Shown: piece after piece, positions 1-6,540 of the stretch
Layout: every line of letters begins with the position of its first letter
How positions within the stretch are numbered: position 1 is the first letter of the stretch
DNA from: Baffinella frigidus
Lineage: Eukaryota > Cryptophyceae > Cryptomonadales > Baffinellaceae
Direction of reading: 5' to 3'
DNA length: 17,982 nt
Assembly: GCA_026770585.1 (NCBI GenBank)
Contig: MU647558.1
Coordinates: 41,271 to 59,252 of the forward strand
Notes under the pieces: generated by a model
Databases searched by the model: none
Seen by the model: the letters and a program-made list of their open reading frames with translations, nothing else
Told to the model about the DNA's origin: nothing
Position numbers and translations under genes: made by a program

Positions 1-29
<29 letters not shown>
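1..29. other. Poly-G run at window edge
   Basis: The first 29 bases are all G. Element cores elsewhere in the window contain G/C runs of 7-12, so this could be the truncated middle of a foldback element. It could equally be a contig-end or sequencing artefact. Nothing can be read from it. Confidence 0.6.
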
Positions 30-31
<2 letters not shown>

Positions 32-660
32 TAGATTTAGCGGTAACGTGACCAAATTTGCTGTAGAAAATCCTTAAAGTTAACTACCCACAGGGTAAGC
101 TTCCAGGTCACCGCATCCCGTCTTGTTTCTTACTCTCAAGCCTGGAGATGAGTGGTCCAAACATCTATGAGCCTGACGACGCGCCCGACCTCGGGGTCGT
201 CGTCAGCCTCATATCTCGAAGGAGTCAAACCACGAGGCAGTATCCTAGAAGGCATGATAAAGGATAGAGAAATCGGACAACCTTCAAGAGCCAGTGCCGG
301 ATCACCCCCTCCCAGTAGAGTCATGCCTGAAAACACACTTTATGCTAGAGTTTTTCGGACCTATCAATTCGACGCTCGGGCTGGAGGCGAGATTCTCGAG
401 TGGTCGGGCATCTCGCCTTCAGGCACTCGAGAATCGAGAAGCCGCTTCTCGGTTCCCTCATCCCGGAGTGCAAGAGCGCCGCCTCATTCATCCTGCCTCG
501 CCCCTTTCCCCCACGAGCCATATCAGTACCATGCAAGCGATATCTCGCGTTCTCTTTCAGGAATTTGACCAGTTTGAAAACATTTGACCAGTTTGAAAAT
601 TTGTGTTTCATGCTTCTTGATGTCTCTTATCCCCCGAGCCGTGAGATTACCATTGAAGTG
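30..660. other. No recognisable gene; one inverted repeat and a short tandem repeat
   Basis: Open frames exist on both strands, but their proteins are rich in R/S/P, overlap each other and match no family I know. Visible structure is a 12-bp perfect inverted repeat GATTCTCGAGTG (391-402 / 424-435) and two copies of a 19-bp TTTGACCAGTTTGAAAA-type unit near 565-602. The latter is related to the TTTGACCAG minisatellite at 1002-1069. The first exon(s) of the coiled-coil gene that follows may lie here or upstream of the window. Confidence 0.4.
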
Positions 661-665
661 ATGTC

Positions 666-745
666 TCTGTTTCTCCCTCTCTCTATCACCCTCCCTCCCT
701 CCCTCCCTCCCTCTCCCTCTCCCTCTCTCTCTCTCTCCCTCTGAT
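666..745. repeat. CT/CCCT microsatellite
   Basis: Pyrimidine-only tract of CCCT and CT units. It ends about 20 bases before the acceptor CAG at 763-765, so it may act as an extended polypyrimidine tract for the exon at 766. The opposite strand yields long artefactual R/E/G-rich open frames. Confidence 0.9.
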
Positions 746-765
746 TCTCCCACCCCGTGTCGCAG

Positions 766-861
766 GCAAAGAGCGCAGCACTGGAGGCGGAAGAGTCTGC
801 CTTGGAAGGGCGGGGCGCTGACTCAACCTCGCTCGAGACCCAACGCGCTGCCCTGCGCAAG
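766..861 (+). CDS. Candidate coiled-coil exon (gene 1)
   Basis: A CAG acceptor after a CT-rich tract is followed by 32 codons in phase 0, beginning AKSAALEAEESALEG and ending ETQRAALRK. The composition (A, E, K, L, R, no proline) fits an amphipathic helix or coiled coil. The exon would end at AAG followed by GCACGT, a GC-type rather than GT-type donor. Length is an exact multiple of three, as for the other candidate exons downstream (2094, 4203), so they can be joined in frame. I do not recognise a family. The gene's start is not identified. The exon call rests on helical composition, splice-site context and phase only. Confidence 0.4.
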
Positions 862-871
862 GCACGTTCAC

Positions 872-959
872 CCTCTCTCTCTCTCTCTCTCTCTCCCTCC
901 CTCTCTCTCTCTCTCCCTCCCTCTCTCTCTCTCCCTTTCTCTCCCTCCCTCTCTATCTC
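872..959. repeat. CT microsatellite with CCCTCC interruptions
   Basis: About 88 bases of CT dinucleotides broken by CCCTCC, starting 10 bases after the candidate donor at 862. With 666-745 it brackets the exon at 766-861 on both sides. Confidence 0.9.
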
Positions 960-1001
960 TGGCAAGTCCAACCAACATACTCTCCTTTCTCGCCGCCGCG
1001 C

Positions 1002-1069
1002 TTTGACCAGCCTGCAGATTTGACCAGCCCGCAGATTTGACCAGCCTGCAGATTTGACCAGCCTGCAGA
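1002..1069 (+). repeat. 17-bp minisatellite, four units
   Basis: Unit TTTGACCAGCCTGCAGA starts at 1002, 1019, 1036 and 1053, with one substitution (CCCGCAG) in the second unit. It lies in the presumed intron after the 766-861 exon. Confidence 0.9.
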
Positions 1070-1110
1070 ACGTTTGGCCCGTGGCGGATGTGTGTCCACG
1101 GTGCCGACGC

Positions 1111-1291
1111 GTCACGTTAATAGAGCAACGTCCTGAAAATGGGGTAGTTAGGCCTACGGCATTGCCTAGGACCTCATACCGTAGGCCGAGACTTTTTGGT
1201 CCCTAGGATCCCTCGGCCTACGGTAGGAGGTCCTAGGCAATCCCGTAGGCCTAACTACCCCATTTTCAGGCCGTTAGCCTATGAACGTGAC
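1111..1291 (+). mobile_element. F2 foldback MITE, copy 1
   Basis: Near-perfect inverted repeat about 181 bases long. The outer ends are GTCACGTT and AACGTGAC. Inside them are CCTGAAAATGGGGTAGTTAG and its complement, then GCCTACGGCATTGCCTAGG arms meeting at a short asymmetric loop containing ACTTTTTGGTCC. A second copy in opposite orientation lies at 6541-6712. No coding capacity is visible. The transposase family is unknown, and no clean target duplication is seen at these ends. Confidence 0.8.
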
Positions 1292-1326
1292 GGCGGCTGG
1301 CACCAGTTCAGTCAAGGCGGCTCGCA

Positions 1327-1404
1327 CAGAGAGAGAGAGAGAGACAGAAGAGAGAGACAGAGAGACAGAAGAGAGAGACAGAGAGAGACAGAGAGGGAGA
1401 CGCG
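1327..1404. repeat. GA-rich microsatellite (AGAGAGACAGAGAGAC units)
   Basis: GA dinucleotides interrupted at regular intervals by AC, giving a ~16-base higher-order unit. Apparent R/E-rich proteins here are repeat translation. Confidence 0.85.
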
Positions 1405-1525
1405 GGTGCTGTACACATGCGAGGGGAACCAGCGTCATTCACCATCAGATAGCCCGACCGTGGAAATCCGTGGCAGGCAGTGCGCAGGGAGGGGCGTCGA
1501 GACAGACGCGCGAGTTGCGCAGAAA

Positions 1526-1585
1526 GAGAGAGAGAGAGAGAGAGATATAGAGAGGGAGGGAGGGAGGGAGAGAGAGAGAGAGAGA
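1526..1585. repeat. GA / GGGA microsatellite
   Basis: AGAG tract with an internal GGGAGGGAGGGA block, the purine-strand counterpart of the CT tracts upstream. Confidence 0.9.
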
Positions 1586-1670
1586 AGCGTGTGTTTGTGA
1601 CGGATCAAACCCAACATGGCCTCCATGTGTTCCCTCCCGTGAAGGCCTTGCAACGGGCCATGTACTCCAT

Positions 1671-1736
1671 GTGAGGACCGAGTCCAGGACGAGCCCGCCT
1701 CGGGACCTCGTCCAGGACGAGCCCGCCTCGGGCGGT
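1671..1736 (+). repeat. F6 repeat (GTGAGGACCG...), with internal duplication
   Basis: Begins GTGAGGACCGAGTCCAGGA and continues GAGCCCGCCTCGGG. The second half is duplicated in tandem (CTCGTCCAGGACGAGCCCGC). Related copies occur near 4738, 13994 (reverse), 14460 (reverse) and 14960. Function unknown. Confidence 0.7.
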
Positions 1737-1744
1737 CAGGTCGA

Positions 1745-2093
1745 CCACACTCGGGGCTTCCTCACCCTTCTCCGATCAGCAGGAGGAGGTTCGTCGTTTG
1801 AGCACAGCAATCTCTACTGAGACGGCCCCTTCCACGGACTCCACCCTGACACATGTATGTGCTCGTGTGGACACGCAGCACTGTAGGGTTTTACACTAGG
1901 GCTAATTCCAGAAGCACATGACCAACCTAGGGGCGGTGTGCGCCCTTAATTCCGAGTAACCCCTCCGATCGGGTTGCAGGAAGAGGACGCGATACGGTAG
2001 ACAGGAGAGAGAGAGAGAGCCGGGAGAGAGAGAGAAGGAGAGAGAGAGAGAGAGACTACACTCGGGGCGCACTGACCCTCCTCCGGGTGGCAG
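1745..2093 (+). repeat. Decayed upstream copies of intron end plus exon start, with GA microsatellite
   Basis: The motif CACTCGGGGC..., a pyrimidine stretch, then CAG and GAGGAGG (1747-1790) recurs with decay around 1960-1998 (TTGCAG, then GAAGAGGACGCGATACGG and an in-frame TAG). It recurs intact at 2057-2110, where it leads into the exon at 2094. The first two copies break after 6-10 codons, so they look like dead partial duplications of the exon's 5' part. A GA tract fills 2001-2057. Confidence 0.55.
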
Positions 2094-2180
2094 GAGGAGG
2101 ACGCGGTGCGGGCACGGGAGGGTCTGCTGCACCGCAAGGAGGCGGACGTCGCCGCGAAACGCAAGGCCCTCGCCGACGAG
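2094..2180 (+). CDS. Candidate coiled-coil exon (gene 1)
   Basis: After GGGTGGCAG come 29 codons in phase 0, beginning EEDAVRAREGLLHRKEAD and ending KRKALADE. A GTGCGC donor follows at 2181. The charged heptad-like pattern has no proline or glycine breaks except one G. The same phase as the 766-861 exon allows an in-frame join. Three decayed copies of its central and 3' parts follow (near 2503, 2806 and 2965), so this exon seeded a small tandem family. It looks intact because the open frame, acceptor and donor are all present. No family recognised. Confidence 0.5.
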
Positions 2181-2498
2181 GTGCGCGCGTGGGGGGTCGC
2201 CCCGTCGCCACGCGACGTTAACCTGCGTATCAAGTCGATTACGTCTTTCTATTATTTATGCACTACTAAAAGTATTTTTGTCCGGAATCCGCGCAAAGTT
2301 GACATATGTGTGGGTGAGTTGACTTTGAAAGCAGACCAATTTGATACACAGGCCATCGTCGCGTGGCGATAGCTGGGGCGACCACGTCGGAGTCCCCCAT
2401 CCTACCCACAGTGCTCCCCGCGTGCCTGCTGGAAGCCACCCTAGGGAGAGGCTGGCTGGCACGCTAGGGGGAGAGAGGCCTTGATTTCTGGAAGCACG

Positions 2499-2560
2499 GC
2501 CGAGGCTCTGCTGCACCGCGAGGCAACGTCGCGCCGAATCGCAAGGCCCTTGCCGACGAG
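2499..2560 (+). pseudogene. Decayed copy 1 of the 2094-2180 exon
   Basis: Matches the exon from CGAGGCTCTGCTGCACCGC to GCCGACGAGGTGCGCGCG, with short deletions that break the frame in the middle. The upstream stretch, including GAGGCCTTGATTTCTGGAA and ACACGGCCGAGG-like sequence, is shared with the copy near 2806. The duplicated unit therefore included intron. Confidence 0.65.
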
Positions 2561-2800
2561 GTGCGCGCGTGGCGTGGGCAGTGTGGGTAGAGCGTGCGCG
2601 GTAGTTGTTGTCCGTTTTCGAGTTCGAGTTTTCAAGTTTTCAAGTTTTATTTGTACCACAAGTGTCCGCGTAAAGTGTTTTACGGCCTTTACAGTGTTTT
2701 AAAACTGCTGACGCGGTGCCTGCGCGCGCTGCCCCCCGGACAAGCGCGTGCTTGCTGGCAGAAGAGCGGTAGATAGAGAGGCCCTGATTTCTGGGAACAC

Positions 2801-2952
2801 GGCCGAGGCTCTGCTGCACCGCAAGGAGGCGGACGTCGCCGCGATTCCGTGTGTGTCAGACAGCCACACAGCGGACTTCGAAGGGGGTTTGAATGACCCC
2901 TAAGCAATAAGACCTACGACCCTACGGCAAGGCCCTGGCTGACGAGGTGCCT
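2801..2952 (+). pseudogene. Decayed copy 2 of the exon, split by the F9 left arm
   Basis: 2806-2843 matches the exon as far as GACGTCGCCGCG. A ~93-base F9 arm follows (2844-2936), after which the exon resumes with GGCAAGGCCCTGGCTGACGAG. The arm is therefore an insertion into an existing exon copy, giving a relative order of events. Confidence 0.65.
2844..2936 (+). repeat. F9 arm, left
   Basis: About 93 bases containing GTGTGTGTCAGACAGCCACA, TTTGAATGACCCCTAAGCAA and AAGACCTACGACCCTACGG. The same sequence occurs inverted at 3391-3473. The two arms enclose about 450 bases. Confidence 0.75.
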
Positions 2953-2959
2953 GCACCAA

Positions 2960-2998
2960 CCTCATGAGGACGTGGCCGCGAAACGCAAGGCCCCAAGG
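2960..2998 (+). pseudogene. Decayed copy 3 of the exon (short)
   Basis: GAGGACGTGGCCGCGAAACG then CAAGGCCCCAAGGTGTCTGC matches the 3' half of the exon and its donor region. The GCGCGCGCTGCCCCCC-type sequence after it is shared with 2716-2740. Confidence 0.55.
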
Positions 2999-2999
2999 T

Positions 3000-3390
3000 G
3001 TCTGCGCGCGCTGCCCCCCCACGTGCTTGCTGGCTGGCTGGCACGCCCGTTTTGGCATCCAGGTCCTAGGCTTACACGACCTTCACTGAAGGGAATACAT
3101 GGTGGCCATGTTGGTTTGGATATGTAATAAACCACTCGTGTCACCCGAGAGCCTTGCTTGAGGGACACTTTCTTGATTGGCCTCAAATCAACGGAGGTGG
3201 GGATCGCCCCCTATCGGTAGGCAACACAGTAGGGTGATGCGGAATGGCGGAGTGGCAGGTGAAGTGCACAACGGGCGGTCTTTCTCTGTCTCCCACACAG
3301 CGGGCTACAAAGGGATTTTCGGCCCACATCGGGCCACCTTTCCGTTACCTTATCCGTAGGAACCCCCCCTATGCCCCTACGGGTTGCCTA
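3000..3390. other. No gene seen between the F9 arms
   Basis: Short open frames only. 3240-3330 carries GGCAGGTGAAGTGCACAACG and CGGTCTTTCTCTGTCTCCCA-type sequence. This recurs in degenerate form around 3490-3510, 3715-3795 and 3910-3970, so it belongs to a dispersed, partly tandem repeat. Confidence 0.45.
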
Positions 3391-3473
3391 CCGTAGGGTC
3401 GTAGGTCTTGTTGCTTAGGGGTTATTCAAAGCCCCTTGGAAGTCCGGTGTGTGGGTGTCTGACACACACTTGG
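3391..3473 (-). repeat. F9 arm, right (inverted copy)
   Basis: Reverse complement of the left arm with about 10% differences, including CCGTAGGGTCGTAGGTCTTG and GTGTCTGACACACAC. It lies directly upstream of the 25-bp tandem repeat at 3509-3628. Confidence 0.75.
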
Positions 3474-3508
3474 AATGCTGGCATGGCAGGCGAGGCTGCA
3501 CCACGGGC

Positions 3509-3628
3509 GGGTGCTACGGCAGTCCGTAGGGTGCTACGGTAGGCAATCCGTAGGGTGCTACGGCAGGCAACACAGAAGGGTGCTACGGTAGGCATCACAG
3601 CAGAGTGATACACCAGGCAACACAGGAA
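3509..3628 (+). repeat. ~25-bp tandem repeat, five units
   Basis: Units start GGGTGCTACGGTAGGCAA with variable ends (TCCGTA, CACAGAA, CACAGCA). Unit length drifts from 20 to 27 bases. The last unit is degenerate (GAGTGATACACCAGGCAACA). Confidence 0.8.
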
Positions 3629-3683
3629 GGCGGCACGGCATGCCGGACTGATGTACTGGGATTTCGAGGCGGACCTATGCCAC

Positions 3684-3703
3684 GCTAGTCCTCACGGACT
3701 AGC
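3684..3703. repeat. Perfect 8-bp hairpin
   Basis: GCTAGTCC, loop TCAC, GGACTAGC. It lies in an otherwise featureless stretch and has no assigned role. Confidence 0.6.
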
Positions 3704-4020
3704 CCTCTTTCGTGAGGTGACGCGGCACAACGCACGGTCGTTCGCTGTCTCTTTGTCTGGCACCCCCATAGCACCGGCCGGGTTCCTTTTCGCATTGAAT
3801 TCACGGTGAAATTCCGGTTAGGTTCCAGGGCAATGGATAAGATTCTAGTGCAAAGGGTTTAGTTGGACTGTATCCGTGAAGCCCCCGGTGGCTGGTAAGT
3901 GGCACGGGATGCTGGAATGGCAGGTGAGGTCTACCCCCCTTTCGGCAGGTGAAGTTGCACAACGGGCGGTATGCCGAGGCTGAGCGCCGCATCCAGCGAA
4001 GGGTGCGCCCCCCGACCACC

Positions 4021-4060
4021 CGAGAGAGAGAGAGAGAGAGCGAGCGCGCGCGAGAGAGAG

Positions 4061-4097
<37 letters not shown>
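4021..4097. repeat. GA microsatellite
   Basis: GAGA tract with a GCGAGCGCGCGCGAGAG interruption, purine strand up. Confidence 0.9.
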
Positions 4098-4100
<3 letters not shown>

Positions 4101-4109
4101 TGCCCCCTC

Positions 4110-4172
4110 TAAATTTACTTAGAGCCCTAATTAACCCTGATTAAATTTACTTAGGGCCCTAATTAACCTTCG
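4110..4172 (+). repeat. 32-bp tandem duplication, AT-rich
   Basis: TAAATTTACTTAGAGCCCTA at 4110 repeats at 4142 with one change (GGGCCCTA). This is an A/T-rich island just upstream of the exon candidate at 4203. Confidence 0.8.
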
Positions 4173-4202
4173 CCCAACTCCTATGAACAACTAGGGATCC
4201 AG

Positions 4203-4232
4203 CTGGTGTCCCTGTACGTGGCGGAGAGACAG
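4203..4232 (+). CDS. Candidate micro-exon (gene 1)
   Basis: Ten codons (LVSLYVAERQ) between GGATCCAG and GTAGTGAC, phase 0 at both ends. It would add one or two helical turns to the coiled coil encoded at 766 and 2094. An alternative acceptor (CTAG at 4193-4194) gives another frame. Support is weak: short length, splice dinucleotides and phase agreement only. Confidence 0.3.
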
Positions 4233-4269
4233 GTAGTGACTGGGAACTCCCGCGTCCACGTGAGTGGTG

Positions 4270-4505
4270 ACGGGGGGAGAGAGGGAGGGAGAGAGCGAGG
4301 GAGGGACAGAAAGAGCGAGAGAGCGAGAGCGAGAGGGCGAGAGAGAGCGAGAGAGAGCGAGAGAGGGCGAGAGAGAGCGAGAGAGAGCGAGAGAGCGAAA
4401 GAGCGCGAGAGAGAGCGAGAGAGAGCGAGAGGGCGAGAGAGAGCGAGAGAGAGCGAGAGAGAGAGAGAGCGCGCGAGAGCGAGAGCCAGAGAGAGCGAGA
4501 GCGAG
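4270..4505. repeat. GAGAGAGCGA minisatellite
   Basis: Over 230 bases of GAGA with a C roughly every 8-10 bases (GAGAGAGCGA, GAGAGCGAGA). All six frames stay open over long stretches, producing S/L-, R/E- or A/R-rich artefact proteins. Confidence 0.9.
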
Positions 4506-4601
4506 GTTCCTCTGGCTTCTCGACTGGCGGCCAGGAAGAGCGCTGCCCACCGAGACAAAATCGAGAGTTGAACGTCTCAAAGCAAAAGTGGATGCTCCGT
4601 T

Positions 4602-4643
4602 GACTTAAGTAACGGTGGAGTTGACTTAAGTAACGGTGGAGAA
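4602..4643 (+). repeat. 21-bp tandem duplication
   Basis: TTGACTTAAGTAACGGTGGA(G) occurs twice in direct succession, upstream of the candidate terminal exon. Confidence 0.85.
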
Positions 4644-4656
4644 CTCCCGCGCGCAG

Positions 4657-4725
4657 GTGGACCGCTTGGAACGGCTGTCTGCGGGGAACTCCCGCGCTGC
4701 CGGAGCCCTCACCGGGGGAGAGTAG
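4657..4725 (+). CDS. Candidate terminal exon of gene 1
   Basis: Acceptor GCGCAG, then 22 codons in phase 0 starting VDRLERLSAGNSR and ending at TAG (4723-4725). The first seven residues continue a helical pattern. A decayed duplicate of its tail (CCCGCGCTGTCG to GGGGGAGAG) lies at 4809-4846, just before a family-1 MITE. Phase matches the three upstream exon candidates, but no transcript evidence is available and the tail is low in conservation cues. Confidence 0.35.
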   Translation: MDRLERLSAGNSRAAGALTGGE

Positions 4726-4737
4726 AATAGAGGGAGT

Positions 4738-4800
4738 GTCAGGACCGGGTCCGGGATGGGCCCGCCTCGGGGAAAAGGGCTCCAAGGTTGGGCCCTTCGG
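4738..4800 (+). repeat. F6 repeat with CCAAGGTTGG segment
   Basis: GTCAGGACCGGGTCCGGGAT, GGGCCCGCCTCGGGG and AAAGGGCTCCAAGGTTGGGC. Reverse-complement matches lie at 14460-14516. Confidence 0.7.
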
Positions 4801-4847
4801 TCGGACGTCCCCCGCGCTGTCGTTGAGGCCCTCAACGGGGGAGAGTA

Positions 4848-4965
4848 CTGGGGTACCTCGCTCATGAGAAACCGCCCCCCTCTAGGACCCTACTGTAGGC
4901 CTATGCCTAGGGCCCTCTGGTGGTCCTAGGGGGGGGGGCAGTTTCTTATGAGCGAGGTACCCCTG
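4848..4965 (+). mobile_element. F1 MITE, copy 1
   Basis: 118 bases between two TA dinucleotides (4846-4847, 4966-4967). The terminal inverted repeat reads (C)TGGGGTACCTCGCTCATGAG at the left and its near-complement at the right. The core reads CTAGGACCCTACTGTAGG, GCCTATGCCTAGGGCCC and TGGTGGTCCTAGG, then a G run. No transposase. Target preference TA is inferred from the empty sites described for copies 2 and 3. Confidence 0.9.
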
Positions 4966-5177
4966 TAAAAAGGAGAGATGCCACCCGCGCTGTACCGACG
5001 TGGGCCTGTTTTAAGGCGCATAGACGTTTGGGTCACGCATCTCCAGGATTGAGAGTAATAAAGAAGAAAACGTAGAAGAAGAAGACTCCCCATGTCCTTT
5101 AGTTCCTCGAGGTTCTTCGAGCTCCCCGCATAGGCGGACACCGGAACTTGTTCAGTGGAAAGGGCATGCGTCCTTTC

Positions 5178-5409
5178 GGTCAGTCGCACCGTGTCGGCAC
5201 TCCTCGCGCTTTTCTCGACCAGCATCGCCATCTTCAGGTGGTGGTGGCTCCCCATGAGCTCGACGGCAGCGTCGTTGGACCCGCCCGCCGCGATCATGCA
5301 GCAGGCAACCACCGCCACCTCTTGGGATACTAGTGTAAAGTCACTCTGGTCATCCCATGGGGTAGTATCCCCAGACCACCGCCGCGACGGACACGAGTAT
5401 CCGCCTCAT
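5178..5409 (-). pseudogene. Truncated copy B of exon 1 of the secreted coiled-coil gene
   Basis: Reverse-strand copy of 8016-8187. It has the same start (MRRILVSVAA), hydrophobic signal peptide and SNDAAVELMGSHHH segment. Homology stops abruptly after the codons for VRL (near 5178), where copy A continues SELSRLAAAA. The coding sequence is interrupted by a 56-bp element at 5320-5375 that could be spliced out precisely. If the insertion is retained the frame shifts. Functional status is unknown, and loss of the exon's 3' half and donor argues for a pseudogene. Confidence 0.75.
5320..5375 (-). mobile_element. 56-bp introner-like element
   Basis: Absent from the otherwise near-identical copy A (7965-8100). 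Ends are TCTTGGGATACTA and, complemented, TCTGGGGATACTA (12 of 13 match). It is flanked by a direct duplication CCACC (5315-5319 and 5376-5380) present once in copy A. On the minus (coding) strand the duplication reads GGTGG. A GT at 5379-5378 and an AG at 5320-5319 define a 61-nt GT-AG interval whose removal leaves exactly the copy-A sequence. Both splice dinucleotides use duplicated target bases, as described for introners in some algae. Confidence 0.7.
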
Positions 5410-5720
5410 GTCTCCGCTGAAGCCCCCACCCCTGGCGGAGGGCGTCCACAGCTGCACCATGACGTGGGTTGGCTAAACGGGGGGTTCGGCCGAAAAGCCG
5501 CCGGTTACGTGAAAAGAAGATGGCCGTAACCGCCACTTTCAATAACTTTTGGGCGTAAGTCAATTCCTCGGGTCACATCCCAAAGCCCGGGCTGTGAGCA
5601 AGGCGCGCGCTTGTCACTCTGTGTTGCGGGACCCAAGCCCCTCTCGATAGGCGGTGAGTTGTGGAGGAGTGCCAGTCGGTGCGGAGGAGAAAAAGAGGGC
5701 GGCGGCGGGCGTGTGTGCGG
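5410..5720. promoter_or_regulatory. Divergent promoter region, copy B (first part)
   Basis: Matches 7706-8015 of copy A in inverted orientation with about six substitutions and one 2-base indel over ~310 bases. It includes ATGACGTGGGTTGGCTAAAC, the GGTTACGTGAAAAGAAGATG stretch and AAGCCCCTCTCGATAGGCGG. It lies between the starts of the two divergent coding segments. I see no convincing TATA box. Designation as a promoter is by position only. Confidence 0.5.
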
Positions 5721-5912
5721 CCACACGAGGCTATCCATGCGAACAGATTCACAAGTCATTCATTGAATTATTGCCCAGGAAAGTCAGCAAATGATCACGT
5801 TTCCGCCCGCTGAGCGGTCGGACTTGTGTAAAGTATCAAGGCTTTCATCTGAAAATTACTACACACGTTTACAATCGACATTTCTTCTGTTCGCATGGAT
5901 AGCCTCGTGTGG
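5721..5912. mobile_element. F8 MITE, 192 bp, in copy-B promoter
   Basis: Perfect terminal inverted repeats of at least 27 bases, beginning CCACACGAGGCTATCCATGC and ending with the complement. Copy A has no equivalent: GTGTGTGCGG runs directly into GGGAAAAGCTGTGAGATG. The interior is AT-richer than its surroundings (ATTCATTGAATTATTGCCC) and has no long open frame. G/C identity at the junction hides the target duplication (GG at most). It separates the copy-B COX14-like start from most of its upstream region. Confidence 0.85.
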
Positions 5913-5993
5913 GGAGGGACGGCTGCGAGATGTCCAAGATTGTCGACTTTCTCTACGAGGGCACCGTGCCTGTGTGCATTGGGACGACGTGTA

Positions 5994-6111
5994 CAGGGGT
6001 ACCTCGCTCATAAGAAACCGCCCCCTCCCATAGGACCACCATAGGGCCCTGGGCATGGTCCTACTGTAGGGTCCTAGGGGGGGGCAGTTTCTTATGAGCG
6101 AGGTACCCCTG
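5994..6111 (-). mobile_element. F1 MITE, copy 2 (inside COX14-like copy B)
   Basis: 118 bases between TA dinucleotides (5992-5993, 6112-6113). Core orientation is reversed relative to copy 1: ATAGGACCACCATAGGGCCC precedes CCTACTGTAGGGTCC. It is inserted in the codons around GTGTAC of the COX14-like gene. Confidence 0.9.
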
Positions 6112-6210
6112 TACCGTGTACGGCACGGGCTTCCTTGTCACGAGCGTCAGGGATATCCAGCGCAAGTCCAAGGAGTTCGATGAGTACGTCAAGGACGAGA
6201 AGCTGACCTA

Positions 6211-6327
6211 CAGGGGTACCTCGCTCATAAGAAACCGCCCCCCCCTAGGACCCTACAGTAGGCCTATGCCTGGGGCCCTATGGTGGTCCGAGGGGGGTGG
6301 GCGTTTCTTATGAGCGAGGTACCCCTG
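6211..6327 (+). mobile_element. F1 MITE, copy 3 (inside COX14-like copy B)
   Basis: 117 bases. Filled site: AGCTGACCTA | element | TACGCCGAGG. Empty site in copy A (complement): AGCTGACCTACGCCGAGG. This gives an unambiguous TA duplication and fixes the element ends as CAGGGG and CCCCTG. Confidence 0.93.
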
Positions 6328-6540
6328 TACGCCGAGGCCGCAGCCCGGGTAATGTCCCGGCAGCTTCTTGGGCACGGATTCGTTACTGCATCCGCGGTTT
6401 CAAAGAAAGTCGCAGTGATGCGGCACGCAACAACTTTACTCTCACAAACAAGTGACCGTCCCTCGCACATGTGGTCAGCCTACTCTGACCACTCGATCCG
6501 TCACACACGCATACACATAACGCTCTCGAACCTCAGCCCG

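Larger units (their letters stand above)
5930..6395 (+). pseudogene. COX14-like gene, copy B, broken by two F1 MITEs
   Basis: ATG at 5930 begins MSKIVDFLYEGTVPVCIGTT, aligning with copy A (7687 downward). The coding sequence is interrupted at 5994-6111 and at 6211-6327 by F1 elements. Between and after them it continues VYGTGFLVTSVRDIQRKSKE and AEAAARV...QLLGHGF. It also has a 6-base in-frame difference (CT codons) at the first insertion site. Homology with copy A ends after GCATCC (near 6391), although an open frame continues to 6549. As it stands neither insertion leaves a continuous frame, so this is a pseudogene unless the elements are spliced. Confidence 0.8.

Noticed and set aside
152-568. 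138-codon plus-strand open frame
   Set aside because: S/R/P-rich, overlapped by several other open frames, no recognisable domain. Recorded only as unassigned sequence.
2844-3473. A single 630-bp transposon with F9 arms as terminal repeats
   Set aside because: The exon copy resumes immediately inside the left arm (2937-2952), so the left arm alone looks like one insertion. A unit spanning both arms is not supported.
3509-3628. Possible CRISPR-like array (25-bp repeats)
   Set aside because: Units are contiguous with no unique spacers and drift in length. It is an ordinary minisatellite in a eukaryotic setting.
4159-4785. Long open frames rich in S/L/R (minus strand) or R/E/G (plus strand) across the GA tract
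   Set aside because: They are translation of the GAGAGAGCGA repeat. All six frames stay open and the sequence has no non-repetitive core.
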